Below, one piece after another: positions 17,327-25,324 of a stretch of 57,672 nt of DNA (positions are counted from its first letter, which is position 1; each line of letters opens with the position of its first letter). The translations under genes and the position numbers were made by a program. The notes under the pieces were generated by a model. The model made no database searches. It saw nothing but the letters and a program-made list of their open reading frames with translations, and was not told the origin of the DNA. The stretch comes from Clostridia bacterium (GTDB lineage Bacteria; Bacillota; Clostridia; Christensenellales; Aristaeellaceae), in assembly GCA_017550035.1 (NCBI GenBank), contig JAFYLS010000032.1, positions 1-57,672 on the forward strand. Reading direction: 5' to 3'.

Positions 17327-18127
17327 TCACTCTGCGGAAGCAGGAGAGAGTGCTTTCAGGTTTTCAATGATGCCGGAATGGAGCACCTCAATGTCCAGAT
17401 CCAGGAATTCCTTGATACGCTCAATGCTGTCTTCTACATGGGCATTGGCGCGCTGTTCAAAATCCTTCAAGTCCTGTTCTTCGCCGGCACGGGGAATGGC
17501 AGCTACGCGAATGTGGCGGGGACTGAGTACAGCTACGGCATAATACACGCGGTCAATCAGACGGCCGAAGAAGTTATTGCGCAGAGCCCGCTCCAGGCGT
17601 TCCAGCGCATTAAAATGCAAAGAAACGTACACATCGCCCTGAGGCATATCCAATTCGTATACCATACAGGGACGGGTAAAGGAAATGTGGGAGCGAAGGA
17701 CTTTGAACTGGCGTTCTGCCATGGCAAAATCTTCAACTTTGCCGCTGAGCAGACGGCGGGTCAATTCGTCTTTGAGCAGTGTGCGCATGGCTTCGTCATC
17801 ATAGGGTTCATCCGAAAAATCGCTGTGCAGGCGATTCATCATTTCGGCAAGTTCCTTGAGCACAAGCAGCTGTTTTTCGGTGTCCATGGTAACGGAAAAA
17901 ATGGCCATGCTGGGACGATCGTAACGCAGATAAGAGGAAAGCTTCACGCCGTTCTTTTTCTCAAAATAGTAGCCGACGGCATCGATTGCATGAGAACTGA
18001 GTGCGTCAATTGCTTCTTCGGAGGAAGCGACGATCAGAGGGGCATGAAAGCCCATTCTGTTCCAGGGGTATTCCTGGAAAGTCTGACGGATTACTTCCTG
18101 ATCGGTTGCGAGCAGCAGTTTGTACAT
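17327..18127 (-). CDS. Pseudo-receiver domain protein
   Basis: 266 residues from ATG 18127 (MYKLLLATD), which has GGAGG 5 bases upstream. The first 55 residues follow the clostridial response-regulator pattern (LLATDQEVIRQTF, then WNRMGF, then VASSEEAIDAL). The expected phosphoacceptor Asp is replaced by aromatic residues (AIDAVGYYFEKKNG). No DNA-binding domain follows; the rest is a charged, mainly helical region. It is probably a phosphorylation-independent signalling or scaffold protein, cotranscribed with the SPFH/zinc-ribbon gene from the promoter at 18158-18186. Confidence 0.6.
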   Translation of the reverse strand: MYKLLLATDQEVIRQTFQEYPWNRMGFHAPLIVASSEEAIDALSSHAIDAVGYYFEKKNGVKLSSYLRYDRPSMAIFSVTMDTEKQLLVLKELAEMMNRLHSDFSDEPYDDEAMRTLLKDELTRRLLSGKVEDFAMAERQFKVLRSHISFTRPCMVYELDMPQGDVYVSLHFNALERLERALRNNFFGRLIDRVYYAVAVLSPRHIRVAAIPRAGEEQDLKDFEQRANAHVEDSIERIKEFLDLDIEVLHSGIIENLKALSPASAE

Positions 18128-18157
18128 GTTTACCTCCAAAATGCTTGGTGCCCGTCT

Positions 18158-18186
18158 ATTATACATGTCTTTTTGTCTGTTGACAA
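18158..18186 (-). promoter_or_regulatory. SigA promoter of the pseudo-receiver/SPFH operon
   Basis: Read on the minus strand: TTGTCA, a 17-base spacer, TATAAT, about 30 bases before the start codon. Confidence 0.78.
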
Positions 18187-18303
18187 TGGCTATTTTGTCC
18201 ATGTGTGATGCGAGAAGCAGTTATTTGACGTAAAATTTAGTCGAAAATGGATGAATTTGGCAAGCGGCAGGGCAAAGGTATGTATACAGAAACAGACGGT
18301 GTG

Positions 18304-18312
18304 TGATATAAT
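18304..18312 (+). promoter_or_regulatory. Extended -10 promoter of the RlmI-like gene
   Basis: TGA-TATAAT gives an extended -10. The matching -35 (ATACAG) is weak. It lies 34 bases before the start codon at 18346. Confidence 0.55.
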
Positions 18313-18345
18313 CAATTGATTCTGAGTGGTGAAAGGAAGTTTTCA

Positions 18346-19518
18346 ATGGCAACTGCTATTCTCGTTCCCGGCAAAGAAAAACGTGTGTACAGCGGACATC
18401 CGTGGATTTTCAGAAGTGATATTGAAAAGGTTAAAGGAGAGTTCACGCCCGGTGATGTGGTCACCGTGCAGGCGAAGAACGGTCGTTTCCTGGCAAAGGC
18501 TATTTACAACCCTGCTTCTCAGATTGCGCTGCGCATTCTGAGCCACAAAGATGTGGAAATTGATGCGGATTTCATCAAGGCCAAGGTAAAGCGCGCGATT
18601 GACTATCGGCGCACTTTTGCGGATCTTCATTCCTGCCGTCTGATTTTTGCGGAAAGCGATGGTCTGCCTGCCGTGATTGCTGACAGTTTTGGCGATGTGA
18701 TTTCCCTGCAGTGCCTTGCGCTGGGCATGGAACAGTTCAAGGATGCCATCTGCGATGCGCTGGAAGAAGAACTGCATCCCAGAGGAATCTATGAACGCGG
18801 CGATGTGCCTGTGCGTGAACTGGAAGGATTGCCGCTAACCTGCCAGACGCTGCGCGGTGATGTGCCTGACCGTGTGCTGCTTATTGAAAACGGCGTGAAG
18901 TTCCATGTGGATGTGAAGAATGGTCAGAAGACGGGTTTCTTTCTGGACCAAAAGGAAAACCGTGCAGCCATTGCGCCCTTTGTGAAGGGACAGAAGGTGC
19001 TGGACTGCTTTACCCACACGGGAAGCTTTGCGCTTCATGCTGCGCGTTATGATGCGGCAGATGTAACCGGTGTGGATATTTCTGAATTTGCCTGCGAATG
19101 CGCACGTGAAAATGCGGCGCTGAACGGATTTGAAAATGTCCGTTTTGTGGCTGCCAATGCCTTTGATTTTCTGCGCGAGCAAAGCGCGGCAGGGGAAAAG
19201 TATGATGTGGTTATTCTGGACCCGCCTGCCTTTACCAAATCCCGCAGCGCCGTGCAGGCTGCTGAACGCGGATATAAGGAAATTAATTTGCGCGGTATGA
19301 AGCTGCTTAGGGATGGGGGATACCTGGTCACCTGTTCCTGCTCTCAGCACATGCTGCCCAACCAGTTCCGCGAAGTGATTTATGCTGCTGCCAAGGATGC
19401 TCATGTGCGTCTGCAGCAAGTGGAATGGCGCACACAGGGCAAGGACCATCCAATCTTGCTGGCGGCGCCTGAAACCCAGTATTTGAAGTGCGGCATATTC
19501 AGAGCGGAAAAAGATTGA
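18346..19518 (+). CDS. RlmI-like 23S rRNA (cytosine-5) methyltransferase
   Basis: 390 residues from ATG 18346 with AAAGGAAG upstream. An N-terminal PUA-like RNA-binding domain (about residues 1-75: VPGKEKRVYSGHPWIF) is followed by a linker fold. The C-terminal Rossmann methyltransferase has a SAM-binding stretch (VLDCFTHTGSFALHAA), the acidic VTGVDISE and the catalytic-type motif LDPPAFTKS. A later Cys-rich CSCSQHM is typical of the RlmI/YccW class. It methylates ribosomal RNA at C5 of a cytidine in characterised relatives. Confidence 0.88.
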   Translation: MATAILVPGKEKRVYSGHPWIFRSDIEKVKGEFTPGDVVTVQAKNGRFLAKAIYNPASQIALRILSHKDVEIDADFIKAKVKRAIDYRRTFADLHSCRLIFAESDGLPAVIADSFGDVISLQCLALGMEQFKDAICDALEEELHPRGIYERGDVPVRELEGLPLTCQTLRGDVPDRVLLIENGVKFHVDVKNGQKTGFFLDQKENRAAIAPFVKGQKVLDCFTHTGSFALHAARYDAADVTGVDISEFACECARENAALNGFENVRFVAANAFDFLREQSAAGEKYDVVILDPPAFTKSRSAVQAAERGYKEINLRGMKLLRDGGYLVTCSCSQHMLPNQFREVIYAAAKDAHVRLQQVEWRTQGKDHPILLAAPETQYLKCGIFRAEKD

Positions 19519-19533
19519 CCGGAAAATACAAAA

Positions 19534-19611
19534 TATGCAACGATACACAAAAATATGCACAAAATACACCGGAAATACAAAAATATATCGAAAAATATGC
19601 ATAAAAATTCA
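19534..19611 (+). promoter_or_regulatory. Tandem ArgR-like boxes before amino-acid ABC transporter
   Basis: An A/T-rich tract holds four related units beginning near 19534, 19554, 19575 and 19596, so spaced 20-21 bases apart: TATGCAACGATACA, TATGCACAAAATACA, a degenerate ATACAAAAATATATC, and TGCATAAAAATTCA (19598-19611). The last matches the known ArgR/AhrC half-palindrome TGAATwwwwATTCA at 13 of 14 positions and ends 9 bases before the -35. ArgR-family hexamers bind boxes about 21 bp apart. Assignment to ArgR is inference. Confidence 0.5.
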
Positions 19612-19620
19612 AAAATAGTG

Positions 19621-19649
19621 TTGACAGGCGCATAATCGCATGCTATACT
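19621..19649 (+). promoter_or_regulatory. SigA promoter of the amino-acid ABC transporter
   Basis: TTGACA (19621-19626), a 17-base spacer, TATACT (19644-19649). This is close to consensus and sits directly after the box array. Confidence 0.85.
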
Positions 19650-19695
19650 CAGTGCGTACCTGAGAGGTAAACAAAATATCTGGAGGAAATATAAA

Positions 19696-20460
19696 ATGAA
19701 AAAGTTTGTTGCGATCCTGATGGCCCTGATGATGATCCTGTCCGTATCCGCTTTTGCTGAAGAAGGCAACTACCTGATCATGGCGACCGAAGCTCAGTTC
19801 CCTCCCTATGAATTCTATGACGGTGAAGACATCGTGGGTATCGACTATGAAATCGCCGATGCCATTGCCAAGAAGCTGGGTTATGACGGCGTGAAGGTTG
19901 ACGACATGCTGTTTGATTCCATTATCCCCGCTGTGACCGAAGGCAAGGCCGACTTTGCTCTGGCCGGTCTGACTGCCACCGCTGACCGTATGAACAACGT
20001 GTACTTCTCTTTCCCTTACACCACCTCTACTCAGGTGATCATCGTGAAGGAAGGCAGCCCCATCACCACCGTTGACGATCTGTTCGTTGAAGGCAACAAC
20101 TACGCCATCGGCGTGCAGCTGGGCACCACCGGTTACCTGTATGCCACTTGGGATATCGAAGAAACCGGTCTGGGCACTGTGGAAAGCTACACTTCCTACG
20201 TGGATGCTGTGGAAGCTCTGAAAAACGACAAGGTGGACTGCGTGCTGATCGATGCCGCTCCCGCTGATGCGTTCGTGAAGGACAACGAAGGTCTGATCAT
20301 TCTGGAAACAGAATATGTGGTGGAAAGCTACGCAATTGCCGTTTCTCAGGATAATGTGGAACTGCTGGGCAAGGTTTCCGCTGCACTGCAGGATCTGATC
20401 GCTGACGGCACTGTGGATGCCATCATCGAAAAGTACATCCCCGCTGAAGACGCCGAATAA
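19696..20460 (+). CDS. Amino-acid ABC transporter, substrate-binding protein
   Basis: 254 residues with a family 3 solute-binding fold: the start EAQFPPYEFYDG, then GIDYEIADAIAKKLG, and the hinge and ligand segments (TADRMNNVYFSFPY, GVQLGTTG, VDAVEALKNDKVDCVLIDAAPA). These proteins capture polar amino acids outside the membrane. The first 21 residues are a signal peptide ending SAFA-EE, with no lipobox Cys, which is unusual for a Gram-positive binding protein. GGAGG precedes the ATG. A permease and an ATPase gene follow. Confidence 0.93.
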   Translation: MKKFVAILMALMMILSVSAFAEEGNYLIMATEAQFPPYEFYDGEDIVGIDYEIADAIAKKLGYDGVKVDDMLFDSIIPAVTEGKADFALAGLTATADRMNNVYFSFPYTTSTQVIIVKEGSPITTVDDLFVEGNNYAIGVQLGTTGYLYATWDIEETGLGTVESYTSYVDAVEALKNDKVDCVLIDAAPADAFVKDNEGLIILETEYVVESYAIAVSQDNVELLGKVSAALQDLIADGTVDAIIEKYIPAEDAE

Positions 20461-20492
20461 GAAATACGAAAATACGGAAATACGGAAATACG
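20461..20492 (+). repeat. Four short direct repeats AAATACG
   Basis: Four copies of (G)AAATACG with 7-9 base period directly after the binding-protein stop. An ArgR-like half box (CATGAATAAAGAT, 20501-20513) follows. The role is unknown. Confidence 0.5.
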
Positions 20493-20513
20493 CATAACTG
20501 CATGAATAAAGAT

Positions 20514-20536
20514 GGGAAGCGGTGTATCCGCTTCCC
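20514..20536 (+). promoter_or_regulatory. Intercistronic hairpin between binding protein and permease
   Basis: Perfect 9-bp stem GGGAAGCGG/CCGCTTCCC with loop TGTAT and no T-run, 28 bases before the permease start. Such hairpins often protect the upstream message and let the binding protein be made in excess. Confidence 0.6.
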
Positions 20537-20563
20537 TCTTCATGTGCGAATGGAGGAAGTCCC

Positions 20564-21304
20564 TTGTTTAATGCCATTGCGGAATGGTTTTCCGGCGTGA
20601 AAGCCGAATTTGTTCTGAATTTTATTACCAAAAACCGCTGGAAGATGATGCTGACCGGTGTGGAGAATACACTGCTGATCACTTTTGTAGCGGGCATGAT
20701 GGGTATTGCCATTGGTGTGGTTGTGGCCATCATCCGCTCTACCTGGGATAAAAACCAGGAAGTGATGCGCCCGGGTGTGGGTAAATTCCTGTACCGGATC
20801 GTAAACGGCATTGCCAAAGTGTACCTGACGGTGATTCGCGGTACTCCTCTTGTACTGCAATTGCTGATTATGTACTTCATCATCTTTGCGTCTTCCCGCA
20901 ATGACATGATGATTGCCATTCTTGCATTCGGTATCAACTCCGGTGCATATGTGGCAGAAATTTTCCGCAGTGGCATCATGTCTATCAGCAAGGGACAGTT
21001 TGAAGCAGGCCGCAGTCTGGGCTTTAACTATGTGCAGACCATGATCTACATCATTACGCCTCAGATGATCAAAAACGTGCTGCCCACTCTGCTGAACGAA
21101 TTTATTGCACTGCTGAAGGAAACGTCGGTCGCCGGTTATGTAACGGTCATGGATCTGACCTATGCGGCCAGCCGTATCCGTGCATCGACTTATTCTCCCT
21201 TTATGCCTTTGGTGGGCTCGGCTGCCATTTATCTGGCGCTGGTGATGTTCTTTACCTGGCTGGTAGGTCTGCTTGAAAGGAGGCTGCGTAAGAGTGAACG
21301 CTGA
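20564..21304 (+). CDS. Amino-acid ABC transporter, permease
   Basis: 246 residues from TTG 20564, which lies 7 bases after GGAGG. It is a typical HisM/GlnP-type membrane protein with about five helices ([36 protein letters not shown] and a last helix [17 protein letters not shown]). The cytoplasmic EAA loop ([17 protein letters not shown]) contacts the ATPase. RGTPLVLQL is the conserved stretch before the second helix set. It overlaps the ATPase gene by 11 bases. Confidence 0.93.
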   Translation: MFNAIAEWFSGVKAEFVLNFITKNRWKMMLTGVENTLLITFVAGMMGIAIGVVVAIIRSTWDKNQEVMRPGVGKFLYRIVNGIAKVYLTVIRGTPLVLQLLIMYFIIFASSRNDMMIAILAFGINSGAYVAEIFRSGIMSISKGQFEAGRSLGFNYVQTMIYIITPQMIKNVLPTLLNEFIALLKETSVAGYVTVMDLTYAASRIRASTYSPFMPLVGSAAIYLALVMFFTWLVGLLERRLRKSER

Positions 21305-22046
21305 TCAGAACAATGTGATTATCAAAGTGGAAAATCTGCAGAAGCACTTTAACGGCGGCGATCTTAAGGCGCTCAACGGTGTGAATGCTGAAATTCATAA
21401 AGGCGAAGTGGTTGTTGTCATCGGCCCTTCCGGAAGCGGTAAAAGTACTTTCTTGCGCTGCCTGAACCTTCTGGAAATTCCTACCGGTGGTACGGTTACC
21501 TTTGAGGGTGTGGATATTACGGATAAGAAGGTGAACATCAACATCCATCGTCAGAAGATGGGCATGGTGTTCCAGCAGTTCAACCTGTTCCCGCATATGA
21601 CCGTTTTGAAGAATATGACGGTTGCGCCCACTACTTTGCTGAAGAGAAGCAAAGAGGAAGCTGAAAAGAAGGCTTTTGAATTGCTCAAACGCGTCAATCT
21701 TTTTGACCGTGCCACGGCATACCCTCATCAGCTGTCCGGCGGTCAGCAGCAGCGTATTGCTATCGTGCGTGCGCTTTGCATGGATCCGGAAGTCATGCTC
21801 TTTGACGAACCGACCAGTGCGCTGGACCCTGAAATGGTAGGCGAAGTGCTGGATGTAATGAAGAGTCTGGCCCGTGAAGGTATGACCATGGTGGTAGTAA
21901 CCCATGAAATGGGCTTTGCCCGTGAAGTGGCGGACCGTGTGATTTTCATGGATGAAGGCGTCATTGTGGAAGAAGGAACGCCGGATGAGATTTTCAACCA
22001 TCCGCAGCAGCAAAGAACCAAAGATTTCCTCAATAAGGTACTGTAA
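21294..22046 (+). CDS. Amino-acid ABC transporter, ATP-binding protein
   Basis: 250 residues from GTG 21294, with AAAGGAGG 10 bases upstream inside the permease gene. All ABC motifs are present: Walker [11 protein letters not shown]-loop QQFNLFP, signature LSGGQQQRI, Walker [13 protein letters not shown] and the switch His in VVTHEMGFA. It is GlnQ/HisP-like and of standard length. It energises uptake of a polar amino acid with the two preceding proteins; arginine or lysine is suggested only by the upstream boxes. Confidence 0.95.
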   Translation: MNADQNNVIIKVENLQKHFNGGDLKALNGVNAEIHKGEVVVVIGPSGSGKSTFLRCLNLLEIPTGGTVTFEGVDITDKKVNINIHRQKMGMVFQQFNLFPHMTVLKNMTVAPTTLLKRSKEEAEKKAFELLKRVNLFDRATAYPHQLSGGQQQRIAIVRALCMDPEVMLFDEPTSALDPEMVGEVLDVMKSLAREGMTMVVVTHEMGFAREVADRVIFMDEGVIVEEGTPDEIFNHPQQQRTKDFLNKVL

Positions 22047-22050
22047 ACAG

Positions 22051-22078
22051 AGCAGCCGCCTTCGGACGGCTGCTTTTT
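22051..22078 (+). terminator. Intrinsic terminator of the ABC transporter operon
   Basis: Stem AGCAGCCG/CGGCTGCT with an inner TTCG loop, then a T-run. Confidence 0.88.
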
Positions 22079-22208
22079 CATTCAAAAGAGGAATATTTCT
22101 TTTGCATGTCGCACTTGTTTTTTTGTCAAATCAGGCGTACAATAAATATGTTGGCTGCTTAAGCCGCCATGATGATTTTGAATGTTTCGAGAAAGGATAT
22201 GTAATACA

Positions 22209-23033
22209 ATGAGCGAATGCACGCATGACTGCTCTACTTGCAGTCAGAACTGTTCTGAACGTGATCCCAAGTCTTTGCTTGCCCAGCCCCATGCAACTAC
22301 CCATGTTAAGAAAGTCGTTGCTGTTATGAGCGGTAAGGGCGGCGTTGGCAAATCCATGGTTACCTCCCTGCTGGCTGTGATGGCGCAGCGCATGGGCTAT
22401 AAAACCGGTATCCTGGATGCCGATATCACCGGCCCCTCCATTCCCAAGGCTTTCGGCCTGCAGGAAATGGCTATGGGCAGCGAAGAAGGTATTCTGCCTT
22501 CTGAAACCCGCACCGGTATCAAGGTGATGAGTTTGAATCTGCTGCTGGAAGAAGAAACCGCCCCTGTAGTGTGGCGCGGCCCTGTTATTGGCGGCACCGT
22601 AAAGCAGTTCTGGACCGATGTGCTCTGGGGCGATCTGGATATCATGTTTATTGATATGCCTCCCGGAACGGGCGATGTTCCTCTGACCGTGTACCAGTCT
22701 ATTCCCGTGGATGGCGTTGTAGTTGTCACCACGCCTCAGTCTCTGGTGAGTATGATCGTGGAAAAGGCCGTCAACATGGCCGGCATGATGGATATTCCTG
22801 TGCTGGGTCTGGTGGAAAACATGAGCTATATCAAGTGTCCTGACTGCGGCAAGCATGTAAATGTGTTTGGCGAAAGCCATGCAGATGAAACGGCTGCAAA
22901 GCATGGCCTGAAGATGCTGGGTAAATTGCCTATCGACCAGAAGCTGGCCGGCGCCTGTGATACCGGCCTGGTGGAACTGTTTGAAGGCAATTGGCTGGAT
23001 GAAGCTATGAAGGACATTCTGAAGGAGCTGTAA
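22209..23033 (+). CDS. Mrp/NBP35-family iron-sulfur carrier ATPase
   Basis: 274 residues from ATG 22209. A short N-terminal Cys cluster (ECTHDCSTCSQNC) precedes a deviant Walker A (SGKGGVGKSM, about residue 40). A second Cys pair (KCPDCGKHVNVFGE, about residue 215) is the likely bridging Fe-S site. The family loads iron-sulfur clusters onto apoproteins in the cytosol. Length and motif order are normal for clostridial members. No clear SigA promoter was found in the 160-base gap upstream. Confidence 0.92.
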   Translation: MSECTHDCSTCSQNCSERDPKSLLAQPHATTHVKKVVAVMSGKGGVGKSMVTSLLAVMAQRMGYKTGILDADITGPSIPKAFGLQEMAMGSEEGILPSETRTGIKVMSLNLLLEEETAPVVWRGPVIGGTVKQFWTDVLWGDLDIMFIDMPPGTGDVPLTVYQSIPVDGVVVVTTPQSLVSMIVEKAVNMAGMMDIPVLGLVENMSYIKCPDCGKHVNVFGESHADETAAKHGLKMLGKLPIDQKLAGACDTGLVELFEGNWLDEAMKDILKEL

Positions 23034-23043
23034 TGAACTGTAT

Positions 23044-23075
23044 ACGGGCGTTAGCTTTTGCTGCGCCCGTTTTTG
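23044..23075 (+). terminator. Intrinsic terminator after the Mrp gene
   Basis: Stem ACGGGCG/CGCCCGT extended by TAGC/GCTG around TTTT, then a T-run. The next gene begins 20 bases later. Confidence 0.82.
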
Positions 23076-23094
23076 TGTTGATGGAGAAGTAACG

Positions 23095-23871
23095 ATGGAT
23101 AAGATTCTGCTTTGGAAAGAAAATGCGCCGGATATGGATGTGTGCGGTGCACAGCTTGCACCGTCCATGCAGCCTTTTGAAGTAGCGGGCAGCCGCGGTG
23201 CTGTGCTGGTGTGTCCCGGCGGGGCTTACATGGGCAAAGCGCCCCATGAGGGAAAGCCAATCTGTGAAATGCTGAACAGTTATGGCATCAGCGCCTTTTG
23301 TCTGGATTACCGCGTAGCACCCTGCCGGCATGATACGCCCCTTTGCGACGCCCAGCGTGCTTTGAGGATCATTCGTTCCATGGGGTATGAAAAAGTGGGC
23401 ATTCTGGGTTTTTCTGCGGGCGGAAATCTGTGCTGCAGTGCAGCAACGCTGTACGATGAAGGGGATTCCCAAAACGAAGATCCCATCGAGCGCTATACGT
23501 CCCGCCCCGATGTATTTGTTCCCTGCTATGCGGTGGTGTCCATGGTGAGCTACGGTCATCTTGGGTCCACTATGAATTTGCTGGGTGATCATTACGAAAA
23601 CATGGACCTGCGTAAGCGCTATTCCGCAGAATTGAATGTCACTGCCAATACGCCGCCTGCTTTTATCTGGCACACGGCGGATGATGACCTGGTTGAAATT
23701 CAGAATGCGCTCATGCTGGCATCTGCACTGGCGGAAAAGAAAGTGGAATTTGAAATGCATGTTTATCCTCATGGACGCCATGGGCTGGGTCTTGCGACTG
23801 ATGATCCTGTGGTATCCTCCTGGGGGAAGGACTGCAGCCGTTTCCTTTGTGACCACGGCTTTGGCAGATAA
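23095..23871 (+). CDS. Alpha/beta hydrolase, acetyl-xylan esterase-like
   Basis: 258 residues without signal peptide. Oxyanion strand VLVCPGGAYMG is followed by the nucleophile elbow GFSAGGNL (Ser near residue 107), then the acid in WHTADDDLVE and the His in HGRHGLGL. The pattern matches the BD-FAE/acetyl-esterase branch (the PGGAY and FSAGG motifs). It probably removes acyl groups from small sugars, as in the carbohydrate cluster at 10331-14654, but it is not linked to it by operon. Confidence 0.82.
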   Translation: MDKILLWKENAPDMDVCGAQLAPSMQPFEVAGSRGAVLVCPGGAYMGKAPHEGKPICEMLNSYGISAFCLDYRVAPCRHDTPLCDAQRALRIIRSMGYEKVGILGFSAGGNLCCSAATLYDEGDSQNEDPIERYTSRPDVFVPCYAVVSMVSYGHLGSTMNLLGDHYENMDLRKRYSAELNVTANTPPAFIWHTADDDLVEIQNALMLASALAEKKVEFEMHVYPHGRHGLGLATDDPVVSSWGKDCSRFLCDHGFGR

Positions 23872-23911
23872 CGAAGGATAAGGAATAAAATACACGCGTG
23901 AGGAATCATTC

Positions 23912-24781
23912 ATGAACCTGACAAAAGCACAGAAAAAGAAAATCCGTGATCTGGTGTATCTGAATGCAGGCACGATCATCTTGGCAATTGGTGTATACTT
24001 CTTCAAATTTCTGAACAATTTCTGCACCGGCGGCGTCAGCGGTATTTCCATTGTCATCAGTCATATGCTGCCTTCGGTTTCCCGGGCAACCATGAACCTG
24101 GTGCTGAATGTGGTGCTGCTTATTTTGGGGCTTGTGGTCATCGGCACCGGGTTTGGTTTGCGTACGGCATATTCGGCAGTGCTGTCTTCCGTGCTGTCGC
24201 TGCTGCTGGAAAAGGTATTTCCGCTTACGCAGCCGCTGACGGACCAGCCGCTCCTGGAACTGCTCTTTGCGGTCGGTCTGCCTGCTTTGGGATCGGCCAT
24301 GCTGTTTATGGCGGATGCCAGCAGCGGAGGCACGGATATATTGGCCATGATTTTGAAGAAATACACGCGGCTCAATATTGGTACTGCGCTGATGTGTGTG
24401 GACTGTTTTGTGGCAGTGTCGGCTTGCGTGGTGTTTGACATTCGCACCGGTTTGTTCTCCATTCTGGGTCTATTGCTCAAGAGCTTTATGGTGGATTATG
24501 TGATGGACGCTATGGAGAACTATAAAGTTTTCCATATCGTGACCAGTACACCGAATCCGATTTGCGATTTTATTATGACGGAACTGGGACATAGCGCTAC
24601 TGTGACCCGTGGGGAAGGCTCTTACACCCATGAGGAGCGTTTTGTGGTAATGACGGTGATCAATCGTTCTCAGGCGGCTGCCATGCAGAAATTTGTGCGC
24701 AAAGCAGACCCGCAGAGTTTTATGACCATTACTTCCACCAGCCACATTATTGGCAAAGGGTTCCGCGGCATGACGGAATAA
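23912..24781 (+). CDS. YitT-family membrane protein
   Basis: 289 residues with about six hydrophobic segments between residues 15 and 200 (for example GTIILAIGVYFFKFLNN and LVLNVVLLILGLVVIGTG). A cytosolic C-terminal DUF2179 domain ends the protein (residues about 215-280: MTVINRSQAAAMQKF, ITSTSHIIGKGF). The family is widespread in Bacillota; its transport role is suspected but not settled. A terminator follows. Confidence 0.88.
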   Translation: MNLTKAQKKKIRDLVYLNAGTIILAIGVYFFKFLNNFCTGGVSGISIVISHMLPSVSRATMNLVLNVVLLILGLVVIGTGFGLRTAYSAVLSSVLSLLLEKVFPLTQPLTDQPLLELLFAVGLPALGSAMLFMADASSGGTDILAMILKKYTRLNIGTALMCVDCFVAVSACVVFDIRTGLFSILGLLLKSFMVDYVMDAMENYKVFHIVTSTPNPICDFIMTELGHSATVTRGEGSYTHEERFVVMTVINRSQAAAMQKFVRKADPQSFMTITSTSHIIGKGFRGMTE

Positions 24782-24800
24782 AAGAATGATTTGCGAAGAA

Positions 24801-24826
24801 AAAACCTGCATTTTGCAGGTTTTTTC
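24801..24826 (+). terminator. Intrinsic terminator after the YitT gene
   Basis: Perfect 10-bp stem AAAACCTGCA/TGCAGGTTTT with TTT loop, continued by T. Confidence 0.9.
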
Positions 24827-24838
24827 GTATTATTGGGG

Positions 24839-24867
24839 TTGACAGTGCATATGAACTGATATAGAAT
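24839..24867 (+). promoter_or_regulatory. SigA promoter of the metal-efflux operon
   Basis: TTGACA (24839-24844), a 17-base spacer, TAGAAT (24862-24867). The spacer holds an extra half-site CATATGAAC. Confidence 0.82.
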
Positions 24868-24869
24868 AA

Positions 24870-24891
24870 CATATGAAAAAGTGTTCATATG
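24870..24891. promoter_or_regulatory. ArsR/SmtB-type operator
   Basis: A perfect inverted repeat CATATGAA-AAAGTG-TTCATATG (8-6-8) starts 2 bases after the -10, covering the likely transcription start. It fits the TGAA...TTCA sites of metal-sensing ArsR proteins such as CzrA and CadC. Related half-sites lie at 24849-24857 and 24905-24915. Confidence 0.78.
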
Positions 24892-24912
24892 AAAATACAA
24901 GGAAGTGTTCAC

Positions 24913-25311
24913 ATGATGATCGAATCGGAAAAACTGGTGGTATATGCACCTGGAGGAAGTATTCCTGCAGGGGAGTGCGACAGCGCCCATGAACACCCGG
25001 ACATGCAGGCACTGCGGCAAATGCTGCCGCCTGAAGAACGGCTGGATGATCTGGCGGAACTGTATAAGATCTTTGGAGATACGACCCGTGTGAAGATTCT
25101 CTATGCATTGCTGGAAGCGGAAATGTGTGTGTGTGATATTGCTGCGCTGTTGTCCATGACACAGTCCGCCATTTCCCATCAGCTGCGGGTTTTGAAGCAG
25201 ACCAAACTGGTTAAAAGCCGTCGTTCCGGTAAAACGGTATTTTATTCACTGGCGGATGAACATGTGCGTACCATTCTTAGCATGGGCATGGAACATCTGG
25301 AAGAAAACTAA
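24913..25311 (+). CDS. Metal-sensing ArsR/SmtB-family repressor
   Basis: 132 residues from ATG 24913, 7 bases after GGAAG. The winged-helix domain spans about residues 45-120 (DTTRVKILYALL; recognition helix SMTQSAISHQLRVLK). Two possible metal sites are visible. One is the CxC pair in EMCVCDIA with N-terminal Cys/His residues (GECDSAHEH), as in CadC. The other is DEH...H-x-x-E in the last helix, as in CzrA/SmtB. It probably releases the operator at 24870-24891 on binding Zn, Cd or Pb. The ATPase gene starts 13 bases later. Confidence 0.9.
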   Translation: MMIESEKLVVYAPGGSIPAGECDSAHEHPDMQALRQMLPPEERLDDLAELYKIFGDTTRVKILYALLEAEMCVCDIAALLSMTQSAISHQLRVLKQTKLVKSRRSGKTVFYSLADEHVRTILSMGMEHLEEN

Positions 25312-25324
25312 GGAGGCACTATAG

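Noticed and set aside
19519-19620. A/T-rich repeats as a CRISPR leader or array
   Set aside because: Units are short, degenerate and continuous, without unique spacers, and no cas gene is present. Regulator boxes explain them better.
20461-20492. AAATACG repeats as CRISPR or mobile-element end
   Set aside because: Only four units of 7-9 bases, no spacers, no inverted ends and no transposase.
22123-22150. SigA promoter before the Mrp gene (TTGTCA ... TACAAT)
   Set aside because: The spacing between these elements is only 9 bases, and no good -10 occurs at 17 bases.
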